From positions 62,001-126,000 of the forward strand of contig DIWU01000024.1 of the NCBI GenBank assembly GCA_002428525.1: 64,000 bases of DNA, given 5' to 3'. The notes below the pieces were generated by a model that was given only the letters and a program-made list of their open reading frames with translations, was not told the origin of the DNA and did no database searches. The stretch comes from a bacterium UBP14_UBA6098. GTDB lineage: Bacteria; UBP14; UBA6098. Shown one piece after another: positions 18,701-25,631 of the stretch. Numbering within the stretch: position 1 is the first letter of the stretch; every line of letters begins with the position of its first letter. Both the position numbers and the translations under genes were made by a program.

Positions 18701-21079
18701 GGGGATATTGACCTCACCGGAAAAATGTGTTCCGCCGGGGAAGGTAAGGGCAAGGCCGAAGGGGCTGGTCTGCGTGAGGTTCAGCTCGACCTCGCGAATT
18801 GCGGCGCCGCCGTTGTTTTGAATCCTGACCTCGAAATCGAAGGCTTGACCCTTCGTGATCTCGGGGCTTCTCGGCGCGGTCGCCGGGCTTCCGCCGGAAT
18901 AGACTATGTCGATCTGTGCGCTGTTTTGGACATTAATCAGAAGGTTATCGTCCACCACAGTGTATTCGACATGCGCGGCGCTGGCCGGAGTGAAATCGCA
19001 GACGATCGCGTGATCGCCGGCCATGCCCGGGCCGCCGACATCATAGGTGACATCGACATAACCGCCGACCGGAACCAACGGAACGGAGACCATATCGGTG
19101 CGTGTGCCCGAGAAGTAGGTCTCGTCGAAGCTAAGCACCAGATGATCCACCGGAACGAGGCCGGTGTTCGTCACGCGGACCGTGACGACATGATCCTGAG
19201 CGGTGTTCGCATTATAATCGTATGGCACAACTCCGAGGCTGGGGAGGTTGCTCGAAATGGCTGTGATCTCGACCGAGGGTATATGCGCCAAAGTCACAGC
19301 ATGGAGACCGTTCCAGATAACCGTGGGATTTTCGGGAGTGGTTTGGACATAGAAATTACCATCCCAAACAGAGGTATTCCAGTAGTTATCCTCGGTTTCG
19401 ATAAGTTTCTCGGCATATTGCTGATCCAAGGTGGCGCGGTAAAGCTCGAGGTTTCCGAGATCGTAGAAGCTCATGATACCGGGGAACCTGCCGAGCGGGG
19501 AATAGACACAACGAGTTCCATCCCAAATCGGGCCGGTTCTGAAGTAATCGCGGACATCTTGGCGCCATGTATTCGATGTCACATCATTGACATGGTTGTT
19601 CCAAATGTTTTCCGCGAAAGCGTCGTGTCCGGAAATTGCCGCGAACATCATTATAGGTAGATATTCCCACCTCTCAAGGCCGCGCGATGCAAGCATAGGG
19701 GCCATCGGGGCAAAGGAAGGCCTTGAAGATCCGCCCGAGAAATCATGATTGCCGAGGTAGAACTCGCCAACGGGAGCTGATGGTGCACTTGCGATTACAG
19801 CACCCCTAACGGTTTCCATAACTTCGACCTCAAGCCAGTATTTTACATCACAAGGTAAACCTTCAAATACTGTTGTTCCCGCCCAGAAGTAGTATGTTCC
19901 CGCCGGAAGCGTTCCCAAATCCATGCTTCCTTCAGCGAACGGCCCAACAGTAATCGTGTTGAGGACCGAACTTTCACAAGGAGAGAAGTCGATTCCAAGC
20001 TGGAAAATATCTATGGGCTCCTCTGCATCTGCGCGAATAGTAACATTGGCGGGGCTTGTAAGCGTCACTTGATACCAATCGGTATCTCTCCAGCCATCAA
20101 GAGCCCACAATGTTCCACAGACGGTTCCGTCGGGCGCTATCGTTTCGATAGGATATCCGCCGCCATCGTAATTACAGCCGCCATTATTATCGTCACCGCA
20201 TGCCTCGCTCTCGAGAACACCGCCCTCGGGACAGAAATCCTCTGCGATATAATTAGCCCACCAAGCGGGCAGGGTGACGCCGAAATAGTAGCCCATCATT
20301 CTCTCGACAAACTCCCATGCGCCCTGAGCCTCTATAGTCCAGTCATAATCGAGGACAGGAGGATCGAGGGCGGAAGCCCTCATCGGGTAGAGTTCCCAAG
20401 ACCTCATGTAGCTCTCGAGGACGAGTCCCCAAAGGGCGGTGAGGTAGAGGTTGTCCGAGCCGTTGTATTTGATAGCGGCCGTGGTTGAATTGAAGTATGC
20501 GGGATTGTTACGAATACCGCGGAGTATCTTCGCGATGAAGGGCGTGTATTCGATCTCGCCCGCCAAAGTGAGGAAATACGCACTCCAGAGAACGCGCTCG
20601 AGATAGACCTCGTCCTCGACCATCGGTAAAGCCATTGTCGGATCGAGACGCCAAGGAATAAGGGCGTCGCACATCAGCATGCTGTCCGGCACGAAGCCGA
20701 GCATGTTTGTGCTCTCGTTCCACCAAGGCTCGACGCCGGCCACGGGATGTCCGTTGCTGTTGAAATTCGAAATGAACACCCTTTCCATGGCGTTGAATGC
20801 GTAATCGGTATTGACGCCCGTGGCGTGCATACCCGCGATCAGCGCGGCTGTCGAATAAAAATAGGACCCGAGATAAGACGGCGCTCTATTGTCCAATGCG
20901 GGCGCCGCAGGGTTTATCGGATCCCCGACAACCCACGGCAATCCCTCGTCAGGATTATAAAGGCCGTTAATCGGATCGGTAATGTAGGTCATCGCGCCGA
21001 CGGCACGGTCCATATATTGACCGGCCATGGCGGAGACGGCGATTAGGGCCGCCAGAACGACAAATCCGACCTTTTTCAT
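12731..21079 (-). CDS. Giant secreted protein: alpha-helical N-domain, CARDB/Ig repeats, T9SS-like tail
   Basis: The protein is 2782 aa from the ATG at 21079, which has AGGAG 6 bases upstream and opens a clean signal peptide (MKKVGFVVLAALIAVSAMA). An in-frame start at 21121 lacks these. About 20-285 and 430-590 are rich in helices and aromatics and recall alpha/alpha-toroid domains. Between them, about 285-428 is a PPC-like beta domain (CGDDNNGGCN, RDTDWYQV, LPAGTYYFWAG). About 600-1000 is CARDB-like. Then come several Ig-like units opening D.(A/R)PTV, an FN3 unit and an AGWNPLAYPL unit. The last 90 residues (VPNPFNPATSI to RRMMLVK) form a FlgD-like T9SS sorting domain. It does not carry the N-module of its neighbours. 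No enzyme active site is recognised; a surface or adhesive role is inferred. Confidence 0.88.
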   Translation of the reverse strand: MKKVGFVVLAALIAVSAMAGQYMDRAVGAMTYITDPINGLYNPDEGLPWVVGDPINPAAPALDNRAPSYLGSYFYSTAALIAGMHATGVNTDYAFNAMERVFISNFNSNGHPVAGVEPWWNESTNMLGFVPDSMLMCDALIPWRLDPTMALPMVEDEVYLERVLWSAYFLTLAGEIEYTPFIAKILRGIRNNPAYFNSTTAAIKYNGSDNLYLTALWGLVLESYMRSWELYPMRASALDPPVLDYDWTIEAQGAWEFVERMMGYYFGVTLPAWWANYIAEDFCPEGGVLESEACGDDNNGGCNYDGGGYPIETIAPDGTVCGTLWALDGWRDTDWYQVTLTSPANVTIRADAEEPIDIFQLGIDFSPCESSVLNTITVGPFAEGSMDLGTLPAGTYYFWAGTTVFEGLPCDVKYWLEVEVMETVRGAVIASAPSAPVGEFYLGNHDFSGGSSRPSFAPMAPMLASRGLERWEYLPIMMFAAISGHDAFAENIWNNHVNDVTSNTWRQDVRDYFRTGPIWDGTRCVYSPLGRFPGIMSFYDLGNLELYRATLDQQYAEKLIETEDNYWNTSVWDGNFYVQTTPENPTVIWNGLHAVTLAHIPSVEITAISSNLPSLGVVPYDYNANTAQDHVVTVRVTNTGLVPVDHLVLSFDETYFSGTRTDMVSVPLVPVGGYVDVTYDVGGPGMAGDHAIVCDFTPASAAHVEYTVVDDNLLINVQNSAQIDIVYSGGSPATAPRSPEITKGQAFDFEVRIQNNGGAAIREVELNLTQTSPFGLALTFPGGTHFSGEVNIPGGATESVLFSAVAPMETGSALGNDLRVDVTLVRATDENTRSNIPVAPLTDLTENFNIQHPPLLSVTNINVAPFWLNAVNNVNIWVNIANAVGDYAAADSFNVYGQLLEFVASEVGGLGGVATPVASPVLLTAGASADAQFVITNEGATENAIVDVHYTGHYHDGNDGMNAEPAESPLTSIATSGMGIDIIAPTVNPIAPVAGATWPGDNIVQINAMDNLSGVAAVDIYLQREVGGPYWNFGTGVWQAGFTSVALTYNAVSGYWEANLPTHPAGEYIMYIDCDDVAGNAMPTDYVPLGSVAYIHLVEVFTDLWRGSLAAPIAPGLRWDYECDWNWTYRCSVLVYNPNAFQVDNVVLNLNSISPQTMLGILDLTGAVNIPALSSVWYKFTVTAPAFDFVDSLYAHAIAGTYTGGRPIAEQITDNDVLVKVEKPVDFSIVDVWVEDADINNWLGDVTDAIEDTALVTKGQTLRYYVTIRNNGIDKIDSVWVFPMQEPNLGSSLAWDGTATPWVFNIMPGEEKTFSFQATASTTNSGTFCPAQWDQDLMFGFDMASFTAHNHEPGFTTGLWSVVDDRAPIGIQEYPELITNNWALNGALGSLDVVWINMTNTVDFGLLLQNQVSTCGVWPFDDRAAADRLLSSPDYTAQLELWDFTDPDPWDHYRTDANILGLGALSADPSLVPAGQTSQLSWGLSWNGTSAGTYEGIWWLVDRVHYGDNNDQRNLFADNSPHQDQFDRFIGIDVTRPTVDIIWPIDSTYADFPETLLVLANDAVSGLVNSSVKVQFEDPTGAIYNGTNWGTGSWWFTAHEDITYGADTFWFDTPTPTQEGCWTYRAYGFDVAGNQSLIDEVDFIWDVTRPECEIVNPAPGFYSYTANNIWDRRIEVWALDDTTVGPACVAHVKNVYVAIFDVIDSVWWNGSGWLASGTAYWLPCSPTADPEVWAYTGYTDMSTVELEIYSYARDNAGNFGPPCDTLHAVVVDEEKPNSVITDSFDTELPNMWFVDPVDWNANMANMLWGQATDYLTRVDSIRYSVWDSLNNSWWNGAGWDPTSGEIWNVPSEYDFGTGWFIPDMPPHAPGIDLGIGETLKWRTPFAMPGFGYYRIRTKSFDDLGHVEPGVDVQNEKVLVFDNCAPVVHPRYPDAGAVYFIWEWVDSFVVFAWDSCGFDSIGGMGRPVNEVRFWIINPDGKYWGSVPFLGWRWCDFDVSIPGVKINDSLWIPTNIPEISQEGTYTMFVRAKDANGNSVLNAWSWTITVSGSFLTIEAVPNEPGRDWFFVDEEFTLRVIAWSHPGVTDISFAHHFVFGDNMPLPENFELLAPEPYYAFRGTLDVAATCHVPVLGLEAFVDAPTSGLPRASTAPIDIIQLIDADLAGFVMNNSAANGYWDDQGNWLWLHHNRTTQDPAYTGADPIDTMSVKIQGYQYFRDMNISAAPGDTNWQPIVIAGNASDGDSVRLMFGNNNTFIEYQYSMIVEVLVKGIGAVVLTERIPLGSARPFDEIAPQTVGNLAITHVPGGIRLEWPEAEFGSDIAATPEINPAANIVYDVYRFTDPQIDLDATATAPIWAGITDLFFVDATGAGDVTTPYYYSVKARDFDGNVSPDYPDYVGEVDYTIGAGWNPLAYPLTVPGLVDPNDYVAHLGVPIADIYAYLNPPAVWEEILVGPISFRNLDNDGSEDLLAFSGWTGTATWTGNVPNDLYIAYNLAAGFNGIMIPLIRSDLATAGDLYYELQGLGLSPVTVARMIPGEGWDDIVVTGGTVYFDFPIYPGQSYLVWVDAPGVWPEYSHTRPSIKDRLPVSTSDRIPVPNTAAIPVFAEDKVELDRLVAHAIWGEQVQDCATEGNLVKVELSRFEGIKAGDEVSIEISGNDGKYVGETGVIFNDEPVSIASAVTLAKVGMALPENFALHANVPNPFNPATSISFDLPEGVEVDLSIYNINGSLVRRVVANKLEAGYHTVVWDGRDDSGRDASAGVYFYSLRAGDFTAQRRMMLVK

Positions 21080-21227
21080 TTCAACTCCTCTCCCTTTGTA
21101 GGAATGCGTTGTTAAGAACACTATTTCTTTTTCCCTTTTTTATAGCACTTATACCTTTAATAAATAAGGAGTTAGCGCTTCTAATTATTGTAAAACGCGA
21201 AGCGTTGCGCGCTATATGTTTAATTCC

Positions 21228-21255
21228 AATATAACCTCTCGAAATTAAATGTCAA
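21228..21255 (-). promoter_or_regulatory. Predicted sigma-70 promoter of the 2782-aa gene
   Basis: On the minus strand TTGACA (21255-21250) and TATATT (21233-21228) are 16 bp apart in an AT-rich gap. Transcription would start about 140 bases before the ATG at 21079. A small AACGC/GCGTT hairpin lies in the leader at 21194-21206. Confidence 0.6.
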
Positions 21256-21302
21256 TAACTTTTTTTATATTCGTTAATTATTCAACATTATCCGACCATA
21301 CA

Positions 21303-21572
21303 TCAAAGCCACCACTTGAAGTAGTAAACCGTAAGTCCAATTGCAACAAGCGATAAAAAGCTAAAACGCATGTTAAAACCGAAGGTAAAGTCGATCAAGC
21401 CAAGGTTTATTTCAATGGTTTTCAGGCCGAAGGCGACATCTTTCATAAAAAAGGTCTTAACCACTCCGGTCGGCAGGGCGAAGCGCAGGATTTCAGTCAG
21501 CAATCCGCCGGCCAAAAGGCCGACGACCACTGCGAGAAATACTATTGCGAATCTTTTACGCCCCTCGGACAA
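21303..21572 (-). CDS. DUF4321-like small membrane protein
   Basis: This is an 89-aa protein with two predicted membrane helices, at about 8-28 and 68-88. The central pattern L.TIEINLGLIDFTFGF..R and a second helix near the C-terminus match my memory of the DUF4321 family, whose function is unknown. It overlaps the 3' end of purQ by 17 bases and ends the run psd-pssA-purS-purQ, so it is probably co-transcribed with them. The 17-base overlap suggests translational coupling. A role in the membrane cannot be specified further. Confidence 0.7.
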   Translation of the reverse strand: MSEGRKRFAIVFLAVVVGLLAGGLLTEILRFALPTGVVKTFFMKDVAFGLKTIEINLGLIDFTFGFNMRFSFLSLVAIGLTVYYFKWWL

Positions 21573-22281
21573 AGGCTCCCTCTCTTTTTTTCAGGAATTC
21601 TCTCACGCTCGCAAAGATCATTCGGCCGTCCTCGCCCCCGAGGATAGCCTCGCTGTAGCGCTCCGGGTGGGGCATCATACCGAGGACATTTCCCCGCTCG
21701 TTTACAAGGCCGGCGATATTATTCGAGCTACCGTTAGGGTTGAACTCCGCCGAGACCTCGCCGTTTTCGCCGCAATAGCGGAACAGCACTTGGCCGTTGG
21801 ACTCGATGCGCGAAAGGGTCTCGGCATCCGCGAAATAGTTTCCGCAGAAATGCGCGATGGGGATCTTCAGGACCGTTCCTTGTGGAATTGAAACAGAGAA
21901 GGCGGTATCGCTCCGCTCGGCGCGGATAAAGACATCCTTGCAAATAAAGCGCAAGCGGCGGTTCGCGATGAGTGCGCCCGGAAGCATGCCGGCCTCTAAA
22001 AGCACCTGAAAGCCATTGCAGATACCGATAACGAGGCCGCCCTCGCGGGCGAAGTCCGTCACCGATTCCATCACAGGGCTGAAGCGCGCGAAGGCTCCGG
22101 TGCGAAGGTAGTCGCCATAGGAAAAGCCGCCGGGGAGGATTATCATATCGACATCGGAGACAATCTTGTCGCGGTGCCATATGAATTTGGCCTCCTCGCC
22201 GAGGCCGTGCTCGATTGCCCAAAGGGCGTCGAGGTCGCAGTTGCTTCCCGGAAAGACGACGACACCGACTAACACTCGCAC
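21556..22281 (-). CDS. purQ: Phosphoribosylformylglycinamidine synthase, glutaminase subunit PurQ
   Basis: PurQ supplies ammonia from glutamine to PurL for the FGAR to FGAM step of purine synthesis. The 241-aa sequence has VVFPGSNCD at the start, LPGGFSYGDYLR, the nucleophile elbow GICNGFQ and the His/Glu pair in MMPHPER, all expected for a class-I amidotransferase. The start shown is GTG at 22281. A second GTG two codons on (22275) has better spacing from GAGGAG and fits family length, so it may be the true start. It overlaps purS by 13 bases. The separate PurS/PurQ arrangement implies a small-type PurL encoded elsewhere. Confidence 0.95.
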   Translation of the reverse strand: MRVLVGVVVFPGSNCDLDALWAIEHGLGEEAKFIWHRDKIVSDVDMIILPGGFSYGDYLRTGAFARFSPVMESVTDFAREGGLVIGICNGFQVLLEAGMLPGALIANRRLRFICKDVFIRAERSDTAFSVSIPQGTVLKIPIAHFCGNYFADAETLSRIESNGQVLFRYCGENGEVSAEFNPNGSSNNIAGLVNERGNVLGMMPHPERYSEAILGGEDGRMIFASVREFLKKREGAFVRGA

Positions 22282-22529
22282 TCCTCTATTTCGAACTCAT
22301 AGATTTCGATAATCGGATTTGTCAGGATATCCTTCGAAATCTTATCGACGGTTTTCTTCGCGGAATCGAGGTTTTCCGCGGTGAGTTCGACATGGAAGAC
22401 CTTGCCGGTTCGGATTTTTTTAACCTGATCGTAGCCCAAGCGAACGAGGGCTTCGCTGATCGTCTTGCCTTCGGGGTCAGCAACCGTCGCCTTCTTGCGG
22501 ACCTTCACGGTCGCCTTGAAATTCCTCAT
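22269..22529 (-). CDS. purS: Phosphoribosylformylglycinamidine synthase, PurS subunit
   Basis: This 86-aa protein has the PurS signature: a short beta-alpha-beta fold beginning FKATVKVRKKATVADPEGK, then ISEALVRLGYDQVKKIRTGK. PurS bridges PurQ and PurL in the FGAM synthase complex. AAGGAG lies 7 bases before the ATG, inside the 3' end of pssA, with which it shares 53 bases. The 3' end overlaps purQ. Length is normal for the family, so the long overlap comes from pssA running on past a usual end. Confidence 0.95.
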   Translation of the reverse strand: MRNFKATVKVRKKATVADPEGKTISEALVRLGYDQVKKIRTGKVFHVELTAENLDSAKKTVDKISKDILTNPIIEIYEFEIEECEC

Positions 22530-23268
22530 AAAATCGCTCCTTGCGATGAATTAACCGGTTAAACACCGCGCGCGCGAGGCCGTGCGCGATATAGATAAGC
22601 ATTAGGGGATAAATTAAATAAACGGGAGCTAAAATCAATCCTAAAATTAATAATAATATAGGTATGAGCAATAAAGCGCCCGCCCGTTTCGTGAGCTTGA
22701 AGTTGGGGAGTTTTTTCATATAGGGGATGTTGGAAACCATAAGCCACGACATAACTGCCACGCCGCCCAAAGAGCCTGTGCCGACTATCGGCGGGAAAAC
22801 CTTTTGAATGAAGAGCACGCCGCTGGAGACTGTGACGGCCGCGGCCGGTATCGGCAGGCCGGTGAAGCTATTAACTCCCTTGGGAACGGCTTGCAGGTTG
22901 AAGCGTGCGAGGCGGAATGCGCCCGCGAAAAGGTAAAGAAGTCCGATCGCGAGCCGCCAGTCGCGGAGGTCGAAGAAGCCCACGCCGTGCATCATCGCGA
23001 TTGGCGCCACGCCGAAGGTGAGGAAATCCGCGAGGCTGTCGAGCTGAATGCCCATCGGAGTGGAGCATTTGGCCATGCGGGCGACCTTGCCGTCGAGGGA
23101 ATCGAGGAAAGCGCCTATCATTATGAACCAAGCGGCGTTAAAGGGGTTGTGGCCCATTGAGTGCAGGAGCGCGAGGAATCCGCATAGCAGGTTCCCAAAG
23201 GTAAACAGCCCCGGAATTACGGGCCGGAGACCGTTCAGGTTCTTCGTGCGATCACGCTTTCGCCGCAA
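22477..23268 (-). CDS. pssA: CDP-diacylglycerol-serine O-phosphatidyltransferase
   Basis: The enzyme makes phosphatidylserine from CDP-diacylglycerol and serine in the inner membrane. The 263-aa sequence has the CDP-alcohol phosphotransferase motif D-x2-DG-x2-AR-x8-G-x3-D-x3-D, seen as DSLDGKVAR ... GIQLDSLAD, and six or more hydrophobic segments. The start codon is TTG with AAAGGAG 10 bases upstream, inside the end of psd (34-base overlap). The hydrophilic tail (about 240-263) overlaps purS by 53 bases. Coupling to psd makes the two-step route to phosphatidylethanolamine. Confidence 0.93.
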   Translation of the reverse strand: MRRKRDRTKNLNGLRPVIPGLFTFGNLLCGFLALLHSMGHNPFNAAWFIMIGAFLDSLDGKVARMAKCSTPMGIQLDSLADFLTFGVAPIAMMHGVGFFDLRDWRLAIGLLYLFAGAFRLARFNLQAVPKGVNSFTGLPIPAAAVTVSSGVLFIQKVFPPIVGTGSLGGVAVMSWLMVSNIPYMKKLPNFKLTKRAGALLLIPILLLILGLILAPVYLIYPLMLIYIAHGLARAVFNRLIHRKERFYEEFQGDREGPQEGDGC

Positions 23269-23867
23269 ACTACTCTATCTCCTTTAGTTACATTAATAAA
23301 TGCTTTGTCCTTCGGGATGAAGACCTCGAGGCGGCTCCCGAAGCGGATCAGGCCGATTCGCTCTGCGCGGGAAAGCCTTTGGCCGACCTCGAGGCGGCAC
23401 ACAACACGCCTCGCAACCATACCTGCAATTTGGACAACCCGCATCGAGAGGTCGTCGCCGGCGAGGTCGATAATCATCTGTTCGTTGTTCTCGAAGGCCT
23501 CCTCGGTGCCGGCGTGTTTGAACGATCCCTCGCGATAATCGAGGGCTTCAACCGTCGCGGCGATCGGCGAGCGGTTGACATGGACATCGAAAATATTCAT
23601 AAAAATACCGATTCGATGGCAAGTGCCGTGTTTTTCGAGCGTCGCCTCACCGACAGTCGCGACCACGCCGTCCGCGGGGGAAACGATTGTGCCCTCATCC
23701 TCCGGGGCTTGGCGCTTCGGGTCTCTGAAGAAGTATAGCGAAAACAGGGCCAAAAAAACGAATACACCTGCGAAGATATAGCCGACCGTGCCTTTCGTCA
23801 TCGCACAAAACAGCGCGATTATTAAAAAAACGAAAACTATCTTTTTTCCCTCGGGGTCGATTCTCAT
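23235..23867 (-). CDS. psd: Phosphatidylserine decarboxylase, short form
   Basis: Psd converts phosphatidylserine to phosphatidylethanolamine. At 210 aa it belongs to the short class, with two membrane helices near 9-46. It has PADG near residue 64, FMNIFDVHVNR in the middle, and the self-cleavage motif FGS at residues 176-178, where Ser178 becomes the pyruvoyl group. It is the first gene of the minus-strand run and overlaps pssA, its pathway partner. Divergent from it, 200 bases away, is the patatin gene. Confidence 0.95.
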   Translation of the reverse strand: MRIDPEGKKIVFVFLIIALFCAMTKGTVGYIFAGVFVFLALFSLYFFRDPKRQAPEDEGTIVSPADGVVATVGEATLEKHGTCHRIGIFMNIFDVHVNRSPIAATVEALDYREGSFKHAGTEEAFENNEQMIIDLAGDDLSMRVVQIAGMVARRVVCRLEVGQRLSRAERIGLIRFGSRLEVFIPKDKAFINVTKGDRVVCGESVIARRT

Positions 23868-24001
23868 TGTTCTCTCCGTCGTTGATAATTATTGAAATAT
23901 ACGGATTTTAAAAGAACATGCAATATCGCCGGTCTGCGATTTGAGAGCTCGTTCGCGTCGTGGCGGATTTGTATCGAGGTTTAGTTCACTGCGGCCGTCT
24001 A

Positions 24002-24029
24002 TTGACAATTAAATCTAAATTGGTATTTT
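24002..24029 (+). promoter_or_regulatory. Predicted sigma-70 promoter of the patatin operon
   Basis: TTGACA at 24002-24007 and TATTTT at 24024-24029 are separated by 16 bp, about 40 bases before the patatin start. The rest of the psd-patatin gap (23868-24001) shows no clear feature. Confidence 0.55.
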
Positions 24030-24069
24030 TGATAGTTAATCTTGAAATAGCAAACACTTGGAGGCGGTT

Positions 24070-25002
24070 ATGGAGAAGAACGAGTCAGATGTGAAGAAGC
24101 TCGGGCTTTTCCTTGCTGGGGGCGGAGCCCGCGGGTCCTTTCAAATCGGCGCACTGAAGCATTTGATAGGCGACCTTAAGCGCGATTACAGTGTTGTCGC
24201 GGGGTTTTCGGTCGGGGCGCTGTCGGGCGCGATGGTTGCTCAGGGCGATTTCCTCGATCTATACGATATCTGGCAGGGCTTAGGCTCGGTGACCGATGTC
24301 CTCGGCGGGAATCTCCGGTTCTACAAGGGGTTGTTGTCGATGAGCCCGCTACGCAAGATAATCGAACAAAAACTCGACCTCGTAAAACTGCGGGGGTCGA
24401 AGACGGATTTTTTCTTCACCGCTGTCGATTTGCAACTCGGCGAGGTCGTCGAGCTGAATAAATTCTCGGAGCCGCTCGTGGATTGGCTTTTGGCCTCCTC
24501 GTCGATTCCGGGGGTCTTTCCTCCGGTCGAGATCGACGGGCGACAGTTTGTCGATGGCGGTGTTCTGACAATGAAGCCGCTCGCGCCGCTGATTCGCGGG
24601 GGCGCCGAGGAGATCGACATTGTCCTTTGCACACCGCTTTCCCAATGGTTCACCGCTCAGAGGTTCGAGACCATCTTCGAGACCACGATTCGGAGCATCG
24701 AGCTGGCCCAGTCGGAGATGCTCGCCGCCGATATCGGCACCTGCAGGATGATCAACGACGAGGTCGAGAAATGGAAGGATGTTCGGGAGGAAGCGAATTT
24801 CATCGAGAATTTTGTGCTTTGGAGGGTCGAGCGAAAGAAGAAATTCCCGCTCGGAACGCTTAAAAAAATCAAGTTGAATATCATCGAGCCTCCGGCGGAT
24901 ATTATCGGCGTCCTCGATTTTAGCAAAGACAAAATTAAAAAGGCTATCGACGAGGGTTATAAAAAAGCTGTTGACCTTTCATTGAAAGGTCACGATATTT
25001 AA
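24070..25002 (+). CDS. Patatin-like phospholipase
   Basis: This is a 310-aa serine acyl hydrolase of the bacterial patatin/RssA type. The oxyanion-hole loop GGGARG is near residue 18, the nucleophile Ser47 is in GFSVG, and the catalytic Asp162 is in VDGG. The ATG at 24070 was chosen because GGAGG precedes it by 5 bases; an upstream in-frame TTG at 24058 sits at the ribosome site itself. No signal peptide is seen, so it is probably cytosolic or membrane-associated. It heads a tight group with an unknown membrane protein and a radical SAM protein. Its lipid substrate is unknown. Confidence 0.92.
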   Translation: MEKNESDVKKLGLFLAGGGARGSFQIGALKHLIGDLKRDYSVVAGFSVGALSGAMVAQGDFLDLYDIWQGLGSVTDVLGGNLRFYKGLLSMSPLRKIIEQKLDLVKLRGSKTDFFFTAVDLQLGEVVELNKFSEPLVDWLLASSSIPGVFPPVEIDGRQFVDGGVLTMKPLAPLIRGGAEEIDIVLCTPLSQWFTAQRFETIFETTIRSIELAQSEMLAADIGTCRMINDEVEKWKDVREEANFIENFVLWRVERKKKFPLGTLKKIKLNIIEPPADIIGVLDFSKDKIKKAIDEGYKKAVDLSLKGHDI

Positions 25003-25031
25003 TCAAAAATCAACCTTGTAAAGGGACTGAG

Positions 25032-25625
25032 ATGCTCGATTTCGATCCTACAATCCTTGTCCCCCTGTATCCCGACGAGGAAAAGGCCTTCCGCCGCAAG
25101 GAAAACTGGCAGAGACGAATGATAGCTTGGTTCGGTTTGGGAACCGGGATATCGTTCGCGGTCGAATTCGCCAGATCATACTATTTCTTGATAATCTCAA
25201 GGAACATCGAGGGTATGCACCCCGAAACCGCCCAAGTCGATCTCGAATTCAACGCGATCCTCGGGATCGTTCTCGGGCTTTTTATCGCGCTCGGACCGGT
25301 GTTCTTCGCCTTTAAAATGAGTAGAAACAAGCCTCAGGGTTTCGCCGCCGAGAAATTCACTAAGGGCAAAGGCAAGGCATGGTTAACAGGGATTTTGTCG
25401 ATTGTAATTGCTGTAATAATACTTATCCTTGCCGGACTCTTCGTAATTGGATCTTTGGCCTACCGCTGGGAGGCCGGAATAGGCGAAATGGGCTTTGTAG
25501 TTGTCTTCGGTTCGCTGTTTCTCGCAGGGCCGCTTTTCGCAGAGGGCTTTTGGTCAACCTTCGCGACTACGAGGGGAATCAAGCAGGTTTATGTCCTTCG
25601 CAGTGGCCACTGGAAAAAGGGTTAG
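25032..25625 (+). CDS. Unknown integral membrane protein
   Basis: I do not recognise this 197-aa protein. It has a charged N-terminus (DEEKAFRRKENWQRR) and four hydrophobic stretches at about 30-52, 75-95, 117-140 and 155-172. AAGGGACTG precedes the ATG. It lies 29 bases after the patatin gene and 6 bases before a radical SAM gene, so the three are probably one transcript. Nothing in it points to transport or enzymatic function. Confidence 0.75.
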   Translation: MLDFDPTILVPLYPDEEKAFRRKENWQRRMIAWFGLGTGISFAVEFARSYYFLIISRNIEGMHPETAQVDLEFNAILGIVLGLFIALGPVFFAFKMSRNKPQGFAAEKFTKGKGKAWLTGILSIVIAVIILILAGLFVIGSLAYRWEAGIGEMGFVVVFGSLFLAGPLFAEGFWSTFATTRGIKQVYVLRSGHWKKG

Positions 25626-25631
25626 GCCTCG

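Noticed and set aside
21079..21121. Start of the 2782-aa gene at 21121
   Set aside because: The 14 extra residues are not signal-like, while the ATG at 21079 has AGGAG and a clean signal peptide.
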